Part shown: positions 24,729-32,369 of the stretch, piece after piece | Layout: each line of letters opens with the position of its first letter | Numbering within the stretch: the stretch's first letter is position 1 | Assembly (NCBI RefSeq): GCF_014378415.1 | Contig: NZ_JACMNS010000158.1 | Coordinates: 1-32,451, forward strand | From: Aquabacterium sp. | GTDB taxonomy: Bacteria; Pseudomonadota; Gammaproteobacteria; Burkholderiales; Burkholderiaceae_C | Length of the DNA stretch: 32,451 bases | Direction of reading: 5' to 3' | The notes under the pieces: model-generated | Database searches by the model: none | What the model was told of the DNA's origin: nothing | Seen by the model: the letters and a program-made list of their open reading frames with translations, nothing else | Program-made: the position numbers and the translations under genes

Positions 24729-26267
24729 TCAGGCTTCGCGGCGCAAAGCGGGGAACAGGATGATGTCGCGGATGTTGGCCGCGTCAGTCAGCAACATGAT
24801 CAGGCGGTCGATGCCGATGCCGCATCCGCCGGTGGGCGGCAGGCCGTGTTCCAGCGCGCGGATGTAGTCGGCGTCGAAGTACATGGCTTCTTCATCGCCG
24901 GCATCTTTGGCGCTGGCTTGTGCGGCGAAGCGGGCGGCCTGTTCTTCGGGGTCATTCAATTCGCTGAAGCCGTTGCCGAACTCGCGGCCGGTGATGAACA
25001 GCTCGAAGCGTTCGGTGATGGCCGGGTTGGTGTCCGAGGCGCGCGCCAAGGGCGACACCTCGACTGGGTAGTCGATGATGAAGGTGGGCTGCCAGAGTTT
25101 TTCTTCAACCTTGGCTTCGAACAGCGCGAACTGCAGTTCGGCCAGGCTGCGGTGGGCGGGCGGCTCTTCACCATGGGCCTTGAGCTTGGCGCGCAGCACC
25201 GTGGCGTCATCGGCCTCGGCAGCGGTCATACCGGCGTGGGCCACCAGCGAGTCGCGCACGCTCAGGCGGGTAAAAGGGGCTTCTAGGTCGACCGGGTGGC
25301 CGCCGTAGCTCAGTTGTGTGGTGCCAGCGGCAGCGCGCGCGGCATGGCGCAGCACCTGCTCGGTGAAGTCCATCAAATCGCGGTGGTCCCAATAGGCCGC
25401 GTAGAACTCCATCATCGTGAACTCGGGGTTGTGCCGAACCGACACGCCTTCGTTGCGGAAGTTGCGGTTGATCTCGAACACACGCTCAAAGCCGCCCACC
25501 ACCAGGCGCTTGAGGTAAAGCTCAGGCGCGATGCGCAGGAACATTTCCTGGTCGAGCGCGTTGTGGTGCGTGGTGAAAGGCTTGGCATTGGCACCACCGG
25601 GGATGGGGTGCAGCATGGGCGTTTCAACTTCCAGGAAGTGGTGATCGACCATGAACTGGCGGATGGCCGCGATCGCATTGCTGCGGGCCTTGAAACGTGT
25701 GCGCGAGGCCTCGTCCATGATCAGGTCAACGTAGCGCTGGCGGTACTTCATCTCCTGGTCGGTCATGCCATGGAACTTGTCCGGCAGGGGACGCAGGGAT
25801 TTGGTCAGCAGGCGGATGCTGCTGGCCTTGACCGACAGCTCGCCGGTCTTGGTCTTGAACAGCGTGCCCTCAATGCCCAGGATGTCGCCCAGGTCCCAGT
25901 GCTTGAAGGCGTTCAGCGCATCGGCACCCACCAGGTCCAGCGTGATGTAGGCCTGCATGCGGCCGCTGCCATCTTGCAAGGTGCCGAAACAGGCCTTGCC
26001 CATCACCCGCTTGAGCATCAGGCGGCCGGCCAGTTTGACGTGGATGGCTTGCGCTTCCAGCTCGGAGCCTTCGGTCAGGTCGTGCTGCTCGTGCAGAGGC
26101 GCGGCGTGGTGCGTGGGCTTGAAATCGTTGGGGAAGGCGATGCCTTGGGCCCGGATGGCGGCGAGCTTCTCGCGGCGTTCGGCCACCAGCTTGTTGGTGT
26201 CCACGGGGGCCTCGGTGGCTTGGGCGTGGGCGACATCAGGGGTGGTGGGGGCGTTGGGCGTGGTCAT
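24729..26267 (-). CDS. lysS: Lysyl-tRNA synthetase, class II
   Basis: A 512-residue enzyme charging tRNA-Lys. The ATG at 26267 is chosen over the longer frame from 26342, whose extra residues are not family-like. An N-terminal OB-fold anticodon-binding domain ([26 protein letters not shown]) precedes the class II core with motif 2 ([25 protein letters not shown]) and motif 3 ([13 protein letters not shown]) close to the C-terminus. Essential and full length; transcribed alone. Confidence 0.97.
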   Translation of the reverse strand: MTTPNAPTTPDVAHAQATEAPVDTNKLVAERREKLAAIRAQGIAFPNDFKPTHHAAPLHEQHDLTEGSELEAQAIHVKLAGRLMLKRVMGKACFGTLQDGSGRMQAYITLDLVGADALNAFKHWDLGDILGIEGTLFKTKTGELSVKASSIRLLTKSLRPLPDKFHGMTDQEMKYRQRYVDLIMDEASRTRFKARSNAIAAIRQFMVDHHFLEVETPMLHPIPGGANAKPFTTHHNALDQEMFLRIAPELYLKRLVVGGFERVFEINRNFRNEGVSVRHNPEFTMMEFYAAYWDHRDLMDFTEQVLRHAARAAAGTTQLSYGGHPVDLEAPFTRLSVRDSLVAHAGMTAAEADDATVLRAKLKAHGEEPPAHRSLAELQFALFEAKVEEKLWQPTFIIDYPVEVSPLARASDTNPAITERFELFITGREFGNGFSELNDPEEQAARFAAQASAKDAGDEEAMYFDADYIRALEHGLPPTGGCGIGIDRLIMLLTDAANIRDIILFPALRREA

Positions 26268-26338
26268 GGGGTCTGGGCTTGGCAAGCATGCGGGCGTAAT
26301 CCGCGATTGTATGAAACATGAGCGGCTGGCCTTTGCCG

Positions 26339-27061
26339 TCATGGATTTGCCCGTTGAGCCAGGCGATAAAGCTTGGCTTTCAGATCAGGCAGGCGTTCCT
26401 GGCTGGCATGGTCGCTGGGCAAGTGTCCTGGTAGCGCTTCCATGAAAGCACGCTTGGTGAGCAGGGATTCGAACGATTGCGCCAGATACGTTTGAAGTTT
26501 TTCCGGAGACTGCGCGCATTCATCCAGCAGCGCATCGCGGCCATCCACCACGCTGAGAAGGTCGCCCAGGTCATGGCTGAACAGATGGTCGCCGCCGCCA
26601 CGGCCTGCAAAGGCTTCCAGCTTGGTGGCAACGAACACCGGCGCTCGAACGACATTGATCTCTGTTCCGCTTGGCAAGGTGACAGGCTGGGCCGTGCTCA
26701 CCGCCAACTCATACCAGTGATTGGTGAAGCCCAGGATGCCCGGCAGTGTAGGCATGACATCGACGGTGACCTGGTCCACTTGCCATCGGCAAATGGGCGC
26801 TTGAGGCCGCAGATCCGGTGTGAATCCCCGCGTTTTCAGTAGATCTTCTAACTGGTAAAAGTCGCTGCGTGCCAGCACTTCGGCGATCAGGTCCACGTCT
26901 TGGGTTGGACGAATGCTCGGCATGGCGGGGTCGGTGATCAACAGGCCAGTGATGGCCCCACCGACGAAGACCAGTCGCTGCCGCAGATCCTCGCCCAAGC
27001 AACGCGCCACGGTCTCTAGCAAGGCGACATTGGGGTCGTTGGGGTTCAACACGGCTTTCAT
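26339..27061 (-). CDS. Nucleotidyltransferase-fold protein, AbiEii-like (putative toxin of a two-gene module)
   Basis: A 240-residue protein starting [11 protein letters not shown] at 27061, where its ATG overlaps the upstream stop (ATGA). It has the minimal polymerase-beta nucleotidyltransferase core: [13 protein letters not shown], then RPTQDVDLI with two metal-binding aspartates, and a third acidic strand in QVTVDVMP. A Lys-rich helix ([14 protein letters not shown]) and [13 protein letters not shown] follow, as in AbiEii/AbiGii-type proteins. Such enzymes in toxin-antitoxin pairs add nucleotides to tRNA or partner proteins; the target here is unknown. It is paired with the wHTH gene upstream. 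Confidence 0.75.
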   Translation of the reverse strand: MKAVLNPNDPNVALLETVARCLGEDLRQRLVFVGGAITGLLITDPAMPSIRPTQDVDLIAEVLARSDFYQLEDLLKTRGFTPDLRPQAPICRWQVDQVTVDVMPTLPGILGFTNHWYELAVSTAQPVTLPSGTEINVVRAPVFVATKLEAFAGRGGGDHLFSHDLGDLLSVVDGRDALLDECAQSPEKLQTYLAQSFESLLTKRAFMEALPGHLPSDHASQERLPDLKAKLYRLAQRANP

Positions 27062-27603
27062 GAAGACCAACGTGTGTCCAGCAAGGTGAGGGCCAGTGCG
27101 CGCTCGCGGGCGCTGCCGCCACGGATGGCGTCAAACAAGCTCAAAAGTTCGTACAAAGGCGCGCTGCGGGCCGCCGCTTCTGGCACGGTGGGATAGAGCG
27201 GGTAAAACGCCACGCCGCGCACCGTGCCTGTCTTGTGGGGCCAAACGGGCGCAGGCTCATTGGGCTGCACGATCAGCTCTTTGAGCGGTGGCGCGGCATA
27301 GCCGGTGGGCATGCCCCGCGATATTTCGCCACGTGTGGCCGGAAAACAATAGCGTGCACCGTGTATGACGAACAAGTGCAAGGCCTCCAGCGCGACACGG
27401 GGCTTGCCTTCAGCGTCTTTGTAAGCCAGTTGCGCGGCCATGGCGCGGCCGACGCCCGCGTGAATTTCCGACGCCGTCAGGCTGAGTTCAGCGGCCAAGG
27501 CAGCGTAAGACGGCGCTGACTTGTCTTGCAGTGACAAGCGGAGCAGCACGACCAGATCTTGTGGCCGCAGCACGATTTGTGGATTGGTTTTGAGGTGGTT
27601 CAT
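27058..27603 (-). CDS. Winged-HTH protein, putative antitoxin/autoregulator partner of the nucleotidyltransferase
   Basis: A 181-residue protein. Residues about 10-65 look like a winged helix-turn-helix (RPQDLVVLLRLSLQD, PSYAALAAELSLTASEIHAG, VGRAMAAQLA). The remainder (FPATRGEISRGMPTGYAAPP onward) is a family-specific domain I cannot name. It overlaps the nucleotidyltransferase gene by ATGA, with the regulator first, as in many toxin-antitoxin operons. A near-perfect 26-bp dyad about 30 bases upstream of its ATG is a natural autoregulatory operator. Confidence 0.7.
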   Translation of the reverse strand: MNHLKTNPQIVLRPQDLVVLLRLSLQDKSAPSYAALAAELSLTASEIHAGVGRAMAAQLAYKDAEGKPRVALEALHLFVIHGARYCFPATRGEISRGMPTGYAAPPLKELIVQPNEPAPVWPHKTGTVRGVAFYPLYPTVPEAAARSAPLYELLSLFDAIRGGSARERALALTLLDTRWSS

Positions 27604-27631
27604 GACGTTGGCCAGGGCTTCAGTGCGAGTT

Positions 27632-27657
27632 TATTCGCTGTTTGCAAATGGCGAATA
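27632..27657. promoter_or_regulatory. 26-bp dyad operator over divergent promoters of the wHTH/nucleotidyltransferase operon
   Basis: Outer arms tattcgc (27632-27638) and gcgaata (27651-27657) flank a central palindrome tttgcaaa (27641-27648), with only two unpaired bases on each side. On the minus strand, TTCGCC (-35-like) and TAAACT (-10-like, 27628-27633) with 16-bp spacing overlap it. On the plus strand a TATAAA (27656-27661) abuts it. Binding here could repress the wHTH operon and also affect the flippase gene. Confidence 0.6.
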
Positions 27658-27719
27658 TAAAGAAAGCAAGGAATACGGCAACACAAAGCACGCTCAGAGG
27701 CTGGGCGACAATGCCACCC

Positions 27720-29078
27720 ATGTCGATTCAGGAATCACCGGCCACCAAGCCATCGCGCGGGACGGCTTTGTCTGCTTTGAAAAATGCTTGGGCCAGCGTG
27801 CCTCGGGCGGCGCTGGGCAACCTGCTGGCCAAGCTGCTGATCGTGGCCCTGGGCCTGGGCATCACCGTGCTGGTAGCCCGGCAAGGGCCTCGGGTGCAGG
27901 GCGCGTTTGCCTTGTTCGTGGCGGTTGAGTCAGCCTTGCTGACCTTGTTCTCGGGACTGGGCCTGTGGTTGGCCCGGCAGATGTCGCGCCAGCAGGCTGG
28001 CCAGGCGGTGCGCGCACGGCCCATGTTGCGCAGCGTGCTGCGGGCGGCGCTGGGCTTGGGTTTGCTGGCCTCAAGTGTGTTGCTGGCGGTGTCGTGGTGG
28101 GCCGACAAAATGCCCTATGCCCAGTTGTGGCTGCTGGCCCTGGCGGCGCCGTTTTTGCTGCTGGTGCCCACGGCCACGGGCTTGTGGCTGGGGCAAGGCC
28201 GCATGTGGCCTTTGAATGCCGCGCAGGTGGCGGCGCCGGCCTCGGTGCTGAGCGGCCTGGCCGTGGCCTGGTGGTTCAGCCAGGGCACTGAGCGGCACAC
28301 CTCCACGGTGCTGGTGGTGTTGATGGCCTGGGTCAGCGGCAAATCGCTGGTGGCGGTGTTGACGGCCATCTACGCCTTGAACGATGCCCACCGGCGCGAC
28401 GAAGCCATCACCACCGACGCCCCCTCGCCCGTCTGGTGGGACGACTGGCGCTTCGTGGCCACCATCGGGGTCACCAATGTGATCAGTTTGTTGAACTACC
28501 GGGCTTCCTTGTTCCTGGTAGAGCGCTTTCATGGGCTGGGCGCGGTGGGCACCTATTCGGTGGCGGTGACGGTGGCCGAGTTGCTGTGGCTGTTGTCACA
28601 GTCGATCACGGTGTCGGCGTACTCGCGCATTGGCAATCCGGATGTGCGCGTGGCCTCGGTCATGACCGTGCAGGCGGTGCGCATCAATGTGCTGGCCACG
28701 GTGTTGGCCGCGCCGATTTTGCTGGTGCTGGCCACCTGGGCCCTGCCCGAGGTGATGGGCCCGGCTTATGCGGATTCGGTGGCGCCATTGGCGGCCCTGC
28801 TGCCGGGGGTGGCGGCCTACGCGGCGGCGTCCAGCTTGTCGGCGTTTTACACCAACCACCTGGGGCGTCCGCATTTGTCGGGCGGCATCGCTGGGTTGTC
28901 GTTGGCGGTGAGTTTTGGATTGGGGTGGTTTCTGGTGCCGAGCTTTGGCGCGCTGGGGGCGGGTATTTCGTCCAGCACGGGCTACATCGTGGCCATTGTG
29001 GTGGCGTACGCGGTTTTTTTGAGGCGGGCGGGTTTGCCGGTGAGGGCGCTCTGGACGCCGGCATTGACGCGCCTTTAG
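27720..29078 (+). CDS. Wzx/MATE-like polysaccharide flippase (oligosaccharide exporter family)
   Basis: A ~452-residue polytopic inner-membrane protein with about 12 hydrophobic helices (for example LLAKLLIVALGLGITVLVA, FALFVAVESALLTLFSGLGL, WLLALAAPFLLLVPTATGLW, and the C-terminal GYIVAIVVAYAVFL). The pattern and GAVGTYSVAVTVAELLW match the polysaccharide-biosynthesis/MVF superfamily, which flips lipid-linked glycans. No glycosyltransferases are adjacent; the EpsA-type regulator 740 bases downstream is the only other exopolysaccharide hint. The start is uncertain: ATG at 27711 or 27720 fits best, though the frame is open further upstream into the dyad. Confidence 0.8.
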   Translation: MSIQESPATKPSRGTALSALKNAWASVPRAALGNLLAKLLIVALGLGITVLVARQGPRVQGAFALFVAVESALLTLFSGLGLWLARQMSRQQAGQAVRARPMLRSVLRAALGLGLLASSVLLAVSWWADKMPYAQLWLLALAAPFLLLVPTATGLWLGQGRMWPLNAAQVAAPASVLSGLAVAWWFSQGTERHTSTVLVVLMAWVSGKSLVAVLTAIYALNDAHRRDEAITTDAPSPVWWDDWRFVATIGVTNVISLLNYRASLFLVERFHGLGAVGTYSVAVTVAELLWLLSQSITVSAYSRIGNPDVRVASVMTVQAVRINVLATVLAAPILLVLATWALPEVMGPAYADSVAPLAALLPGVAAYAAASSLSAFYTNHLGRPHLSGGIAGLSLAVSFGLGWFLVPSFGALGAGISSSTGYIVAIVVAYAVFLRRAGLPVRALWTPALTRL

Positions 29079-29363
29079 CCTGCCGCCGCGGCGGATTATT
29101 TCGGCCGGATTTGAGTGTGTTTTCGCCAGGCCTGAGCGACCTTTTTGTCTCGGGTTGTTAAATTGGATTTCTTCGGGAGAAGAGCTTGAAGCCTTCAGAT
29201 GCATTGCACTTGAACCGAGCTCGTGGCCATACAAGTGGAACTTCAGCGTCTTCTTGGCGCATCGGTGGATGTGTTAACCCCCAGGGCCCTGCCAGACTCC
29301 CTCCGCAGTCGGGTTCTCTCCGAGGCGGTGCCGGTGTAACGAAGGCCCAGCGCGTCCCCGATT
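29079..29363. other. Gene-free stretch after the flippase gene
   Basis: No supportable gene. A 40-codon minus-strand reading (MAFKTIGDALGLRYTGTASE onward, 29257-29377) is open but matches nothing I know. The stretch 29609-29817, between the antitoxin remnant and the LuxR-type gene, is likewise without a gene and should hold that gene's promoter. Confidence 0.5.
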
Positions 29364-29426
29364 GTCTTAAAGGCCATTGAGCGCATCCACCGCTACACAG
29401 CGGACATGGATGAAGGCGGTTTCCTG
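29364..29426 (+). pseudogene. Internal fragment of a HepT-like (DUF86) toxin
   Basis: The plus-strand reading LKAIERIHRYTADMDEGGFL closely matches the N-terminal part of HepT/DUF86 RNase toxins (usual pattern: LEAIERI-x-RYT-x-GM-x-x-x-x-FL). It is only about 21 codons, with a TAA in frame at 29337 and no start. The rest of HepT and the MntA nucleotidyltransferase partner are absent. It fuses directly to the ParE/ParD remnants on the other strand. Confidence 0.5.
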
Positions 29427-29447
29427 AAAGACAAGGCGATAGCTCAT
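29424..29447 (-). pseudogene. N-terminal stub of a RelE/ParE-type toxin
   Basis: Starting at an ATG that overlaps the antitoxin stop (ATGA), the reading MSYRLVFQ matches the first strand of RelE/ParE toxins. It then runs into sequence that reads as HepT on the opposite strand. The fragment is very short, so the call relies on the coupling to the antitoxin remnant. Confidence 0.35.
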
Positions 29448-29608
29448 CGCGCATTGGCATGTTCGGCGGCAAGGCGGGCACGCACCTGGTCAACAGTGAC
29501 GGCGCGGGACGGCTCTGCCTTGAGCGCGTCGTAGGCTGGACCTACCTGCTGATGCAGCCAGCTTTCGACCGCTCGATCACGCGCCAAGAGCGCACGCAAG
29601 CCGTCGCA
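29444..29608 (-). pseudogene. C-terminal part of a ParD-like antitoxin
   Basis: About 54 codons: GLRALLARDRAVESWLHQQV, then GPAYDALKAEPSRAV and a C-terminal DQVRARLAAEHANAR before TGA. This is the characteristic C-terminal half of ParD/RHH antitoxins in Proteobacteria. The N-terminal ribbon-helix-helix segment is missing; upstream sequence (29610-29800) reads as unrelated text (WPLFTFWLARTGLLEASRVG) with no start I can defend. It is therefore a remnant, not a working antitoxin. Confidence 0.6.
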
Positions 29609-29817
29609 TCGCGACCTCCAAAGCACATGAATAGGATTTGGTCCTACTCGACTGGCCTCCAGTAGGCCAGTGCGGGCCAACCAGAATGTGAACAAGGGCC
29701 ACTGGATCAGCGGCGGCAGGGCCGATTCCGATTCCTGGCATCCGGTTAACGGCCAATTGTCGTCAAAGAACGCGGCACAATGCCTCATAGCCGTTTGAGC
29801 GGCAAGGGAGTTGCTGC

Positions 29818-30603
29818 ATGAATGAACTGGCCAACACGTCCAACCAGAGCCCTTTGACGCCTGCAGAAGCTTTGCTTTATGCACGCTTTGCGGAATTGGC
29901 CGTCAACGTGGCCACCGAGGTTGACTTCAATGATCTGGTGATCAAGCACGTGACCCCGCTTTTGCCTCACGGCATGCTCTTGGCGGTCCAGGGTGAATTC
30001 ACCTTTGAGCACCTGACGATTCGGCATCACATTGCCTCCCGGTACCCGGAGTGGGCTTTCGCGCAGATCCCCACGGTGATCAACATTCGCGAACGCCCTG
30101 TCATCGCGCGCTGGCTCAAGACCCGCAAGCCCGTCATCATTGACATTGAGCAAGACGCCAAACTTCTGTCAGAGCGTGAGCTGTTTGAGATTCAAACGTT
30201 TGGTTTGGGGCGACTGGCGGTGCATGGTGTGTCTGATTTGACCAATCACATGGCCAGCTATTTCAGCTTTGCCTTGGTCGATCCAGCCCTTGACAGGGCC
30301 GTGCTGAACCAGCGCCTGGCCATGATGTGTCCTTTGCTGCACATTGCGCTTTCTCAGGTGTTTTGCCAAAGCAAGCCGGTGGGAGCCCCTCAGCACGACT
30401 TGACGGCGATTGAGAGGGAGTTGCTGACATGGTTGGCCGCTGGCCGAAGCAATCAGCAGATGGCTGAGTTGCGGCAGCGAAGCCTTTCAACCGTCCGGAA
30501 TCAGCTGGAAAAGCTGTACGCCAAGCTGGAGGTGAGCACTCGGGCAGAGGCCGTGGCACTGGCCTTGCGCCAGACCAGGCACCTGCCTGATTTTGGAGAA
30601 TAG
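29818..30603 (+). CDS. epsA: LuxR-family regulator, EpsA type (exopolysaccharide / PEP-CTERM-associated)
   Basis: A 261-residue transcription factor. The N-terminal ~190 residues form a sensor-like domain (LYARFAELAVNVATEVDFNDLV; HIASRYPEWAF). The C-terminal LuxR helix-turn-helix spans about 198-255 (LTAIERELLTWLAAGRSNQQ, then RQRSLSTVRNQLEKLYAKLE and STRAEAVALAL). The layout matches EpsA regulators linked to exopolysaccharide and exosortase loci in betaproteobacteria. No exosortase is in the window, so its targets may be distant or beyond the right edge. Its stop lies inside a perfect inverted repeat. Confidence 0.75.
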   Translation: MNELANTSNQSPLTPAEALLYARFAELAVNVATEVDFNDLVIKHVTPLLPHGMLLAVQGEFTFEHLTIRHHIASRYPEWAFAQIPTVINIRERPVIARWLKTRKPVIIDIEQDAKLLSERELFEIQTFGLGRLAVHGVSDLTNHMASYFSFALVDPALDRAVLNQRLAMMCPLLHIALSQVFCQSKPVGAPQHDLTAIERELLTWLAAGRSNQQMAELRQRSLSTVRNQLEKLYAKLEVSTRAEAVALALRQTRHLPDFGE

Positions 30604-30618
30604 GACGAACGTCCTATT
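30599..30618. promoter_or_regulatory. Perfect inverted repeat at the end of epsA, upstream of the TPR gene
   Basis: aataggacgaacgtcctatt has 9-bp arms around a 2-base centre and includes the epsA stop codon. The near-absent loop makes it a better protein-binding dyad than a terminator. It lies 59 bases before the TPR gene's ATG, so it may be an operator for EpsA or another dimeric regulator. Confidence 0.45.
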
Positions 30619-30676
30619 TCCACATCATTCGTGGGCAGGCAAGCTCTCCTTCATGAGTCGCAAAAAGGGAGCCTTC

Positions 30677-31360
30677 ATGAAAAGAGTGGTCATTCAGCGC
30701 GCGCTTGCTGCCATCGCGTTGATAGGTGCGTTGATCGCTCCTGAGGTTTGGGCATACGGGCAACACGATTTAACGCAAGTGGTTCGCACAGTTGAGGGGC
30801 CTCAAGGCCGCAAGCGCCAGCTCGACATGGGTGTCGTGAACGCCATCATTGGCGATTTGGCACGCCATGCGCACACCTACCCCACTCAATTCAAAGACGA
30901 CAAAGAGCGCCAGCGCGCGACGCAGGACGCCGGCAATCTGTCGGGGATGCTGAACATCCTGACATCGTCGGGCAGCGTCCAGCCCGAACTTTTACTCAGC
31001 GTTGGGAGGTTGAATGCGATGGCGCATAACCTGGATGTTTCTGGCGCTGCCCAACGTGCAGACGCCGCTTTTCAACAATTGTTGATGAATCAACCAGAAC
31101 ACCCTCAAGGAAATTATGAATATGGTTTATTTTTGGCCAGTTCCTCTCGGCCAAAGGCCGCCATTCCATACCTGGAAAAAGCCATGACTCAGGGTGTGGA
31201 TGCTGCGCCTTATACGTTGGATTTGGCTTATTTGGCTTTGAACGACAAACGCAAAGCATTGGAATCCTTTCATGGGTATACAAAAAAACATCCGGAAGAC
31301 GGCATTGCTCAGCGCCTCACAAAAACTATTCGAGAGGGCTATGTTGATAGCCATCGTTGA
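30677..31360 (+). CDS. Exported TPR-repeat protein of unknown function
   Basis: A 227-residue protein starting at ATG 30677, with aaaaaggga upstream. A signal peptide (MKRVVIQRALAAIALIGALI, cleavage near VWA-YG) implies a periplasmic location. The C-terminal half has TPR-like helices (ADAAFQQLLMNQPEHPQGNY; AAIPYLEKAMTQG; RKALESFHGYTKKHPEDG). Such proteins are scaffolds, often in envelope or polysaccharide export machinery, which would fit the EpsA-type gene before it. Base composition becomes more AT-rich along the gene than upstream. Confidence 0.7.
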   Translation: MKRVVIQRALAAIALIGALIAPEVWAYGQHDLTQVVRTVEGPQGRKRQLDMGVVNAIIGDLARHAHTYPTQFKDDKERQRATQDAGNLSGMLNILTSSGSVQPELLLSVGRLNAMAHNLDVSGAAQRADAAFQQLLMNQPEHPQGNYEYGLFLASSSRPKAAIPYLEKAMTQGVDAAPYTLDLAYLALNDKRKALESFHGYTKKHPEDGIAQRLTKTIREGYVDSHR

Positions 31361-31418
31361 TGGCCGTCAAATGCAAGCTTTGAAGTTCAGGCGGTGGTTA
31401 TTTGGTAGCGCCATTATT

Positions 31419-31445
31419 TGCGCCAACAGCGCATGTGGCTTTTTT
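31419..31445 (+). terminator. Probable intrinsic terminator after the TPR gene
   Basis: tgcgc (31419-31423) pairs with gcgca (31429-31433) across a 5-base loop, and a six-T run follows at 31440-31445. The spacing between stem and T run is longer than ideal. The rest of 31361-31627 is AT-rich, without a supportable gene, and must hold the promoter of the next pair. Confidence 0.45.
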
Positions 31446-31627
31446 GCTAGTTTTCGGCACACGCGCTCTCTTTTTTTCCAATGATCAATGTCAAAGCGCC
31501 ACGCATACCACGCAGTTGGATCTTTGACCCTGCTCATGCATACCTATTTTAGGTTTCTAAAAATGAGTGCTAATTTTGCCTCGAACTCGAATAGAGTAAA
31601 TGCATTCACAAAACCGCATAGGAAACC

Positions 31628-32041
31628 ATGAAAAAAATTGCTTTTTCATTTTTGCTGACGCTAAACCTATTGTCAGCGCACGCAGGAGAAAATCTTAAGT
31701 TCAGAGACGCTGGTGAGGTACTGGTATCTCAGATAGAGAAGGCTTTGATTAGGAAAAGCTTATGCTCATCCCCATCCAATTGCGTCAACAAAGAAATGGT
31801 TCTTTTCAGATCAACCGACGATGGTCTGGAAATTTCACTATATAACACCGTTGACCGAGGCATAGCATCAGAGATAATGTCTGCATGCGCTGTATCATTG
31901 GTCGATAATAAGATGAAAGAAATCAGTTTGGAGTTTTTTGCAAAAAGCAAAAAAGAGCAGCTCAAATCCAAAAGATTTTTTGGAGACACTCCGGAACTTA
32001 GTTATTTAATCAAGGGGAAATATGCAGAATCCAACAATTGA
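31628..32041 (+). CDS. Small periplasmic protein, candidate immunity protein
   Basis: A 137-residue protein with a strong signal peptide (MKKIAFSFLLTLNLLSAHAG) and an aggaaacc ribosome-binding site. The mature part has Cys residues in SLCSSPSNCVN and SACAVSL, and a Lys-rich tail; I recognise no family. It is markedly AT-rich for this window. Its stop overlaps the next gene by 20 bases. A secreted small protein coupled to an amidase-like protein is the layout of type VI secretion Tae/Tai effector-immunity pairs, where the immunity protein is periplasmic. That role is inference from context. Confidence 0.6.
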   Translation: MKKIAFSFLLTLNLLSAHAGENLKFRDAGEVLVSQIEKALIRKSLCSSPSNCVNKEMVLFRSTDDGLEISLYNTVDRGIASEIMSACAVSLVDNKMKEISLEFFAKSKKEQLKSKRFFGDTPELSYLIKGKYAESNN

Positions 32042-32369
32042 AATCCGAAACAATGTGGTATTTGGGATACCTCACACCTTCATTGTCTTAACTGACTCCA
32101 ACGGGGTTAAGTACGGGTTCGGATTTTATCCGACGGATGCCGGGGCACCAAACAGCGCTGGCGAAGTGCGTGACGATACTCGTCATGAGTATACATCTGC
32201 CAGCACCCCACAAGAGCTGACCCTTGATCAATATGAAAGAGCTATTAACTATGTTAATCAATCAATCCAAAATCCACCACCATACGCTATCGGATATGGC
32301 TCGCAATGTACTAGGGAGCTGCTGATCAATGACCGCTTCACGCACACCCAGCAGCTATCGTGGGCTTGA
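32022..32369 (+). CDS. Small papain-like/amidase-type putative effector (possibly C-terminally altered)
   Basis: A 115-residue protein preceded by an excellent Shine-Dalgarno (aagggg). Motifs: GIPHTFIVLTDSNGVKYGFG near residue 15-34 and GYGSQCTREL near 91-100, separated by a conserved-looking LTLDQYERAINYVNQSIQNP. The His-first, Cys-later order and the text resemble C-terminal toxin domains of RHS/PAAR-type polymorphic toxins with a permuted papain-like (NlpC/P60-related) fold. After QCT the composition turns GC-rich and the reading (INDRFTHTQQLSWA) no longer looks like the family, so the end may be replaced or frameshifted. There is no signal peptide. Confidence 0.55.
   Translation: MQNPTIEIRNNVVFGIPHTFIVLTDSNGVKYGFGFYPTDAGAPNSAGEVRDDTRHEYTSASTPQELTLDQYERAINYVNQSIQNPPPYAIGYGSQCTRELLINDRFTHTQQLSWA

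Noticed and set aside
29257-29377. 40-codon minus-strand frame MAFKTIGDALGLRY onward
   Set aside because: Protein-like text but no known match, and it overlaps the HepT remnant; kept only as a remark.
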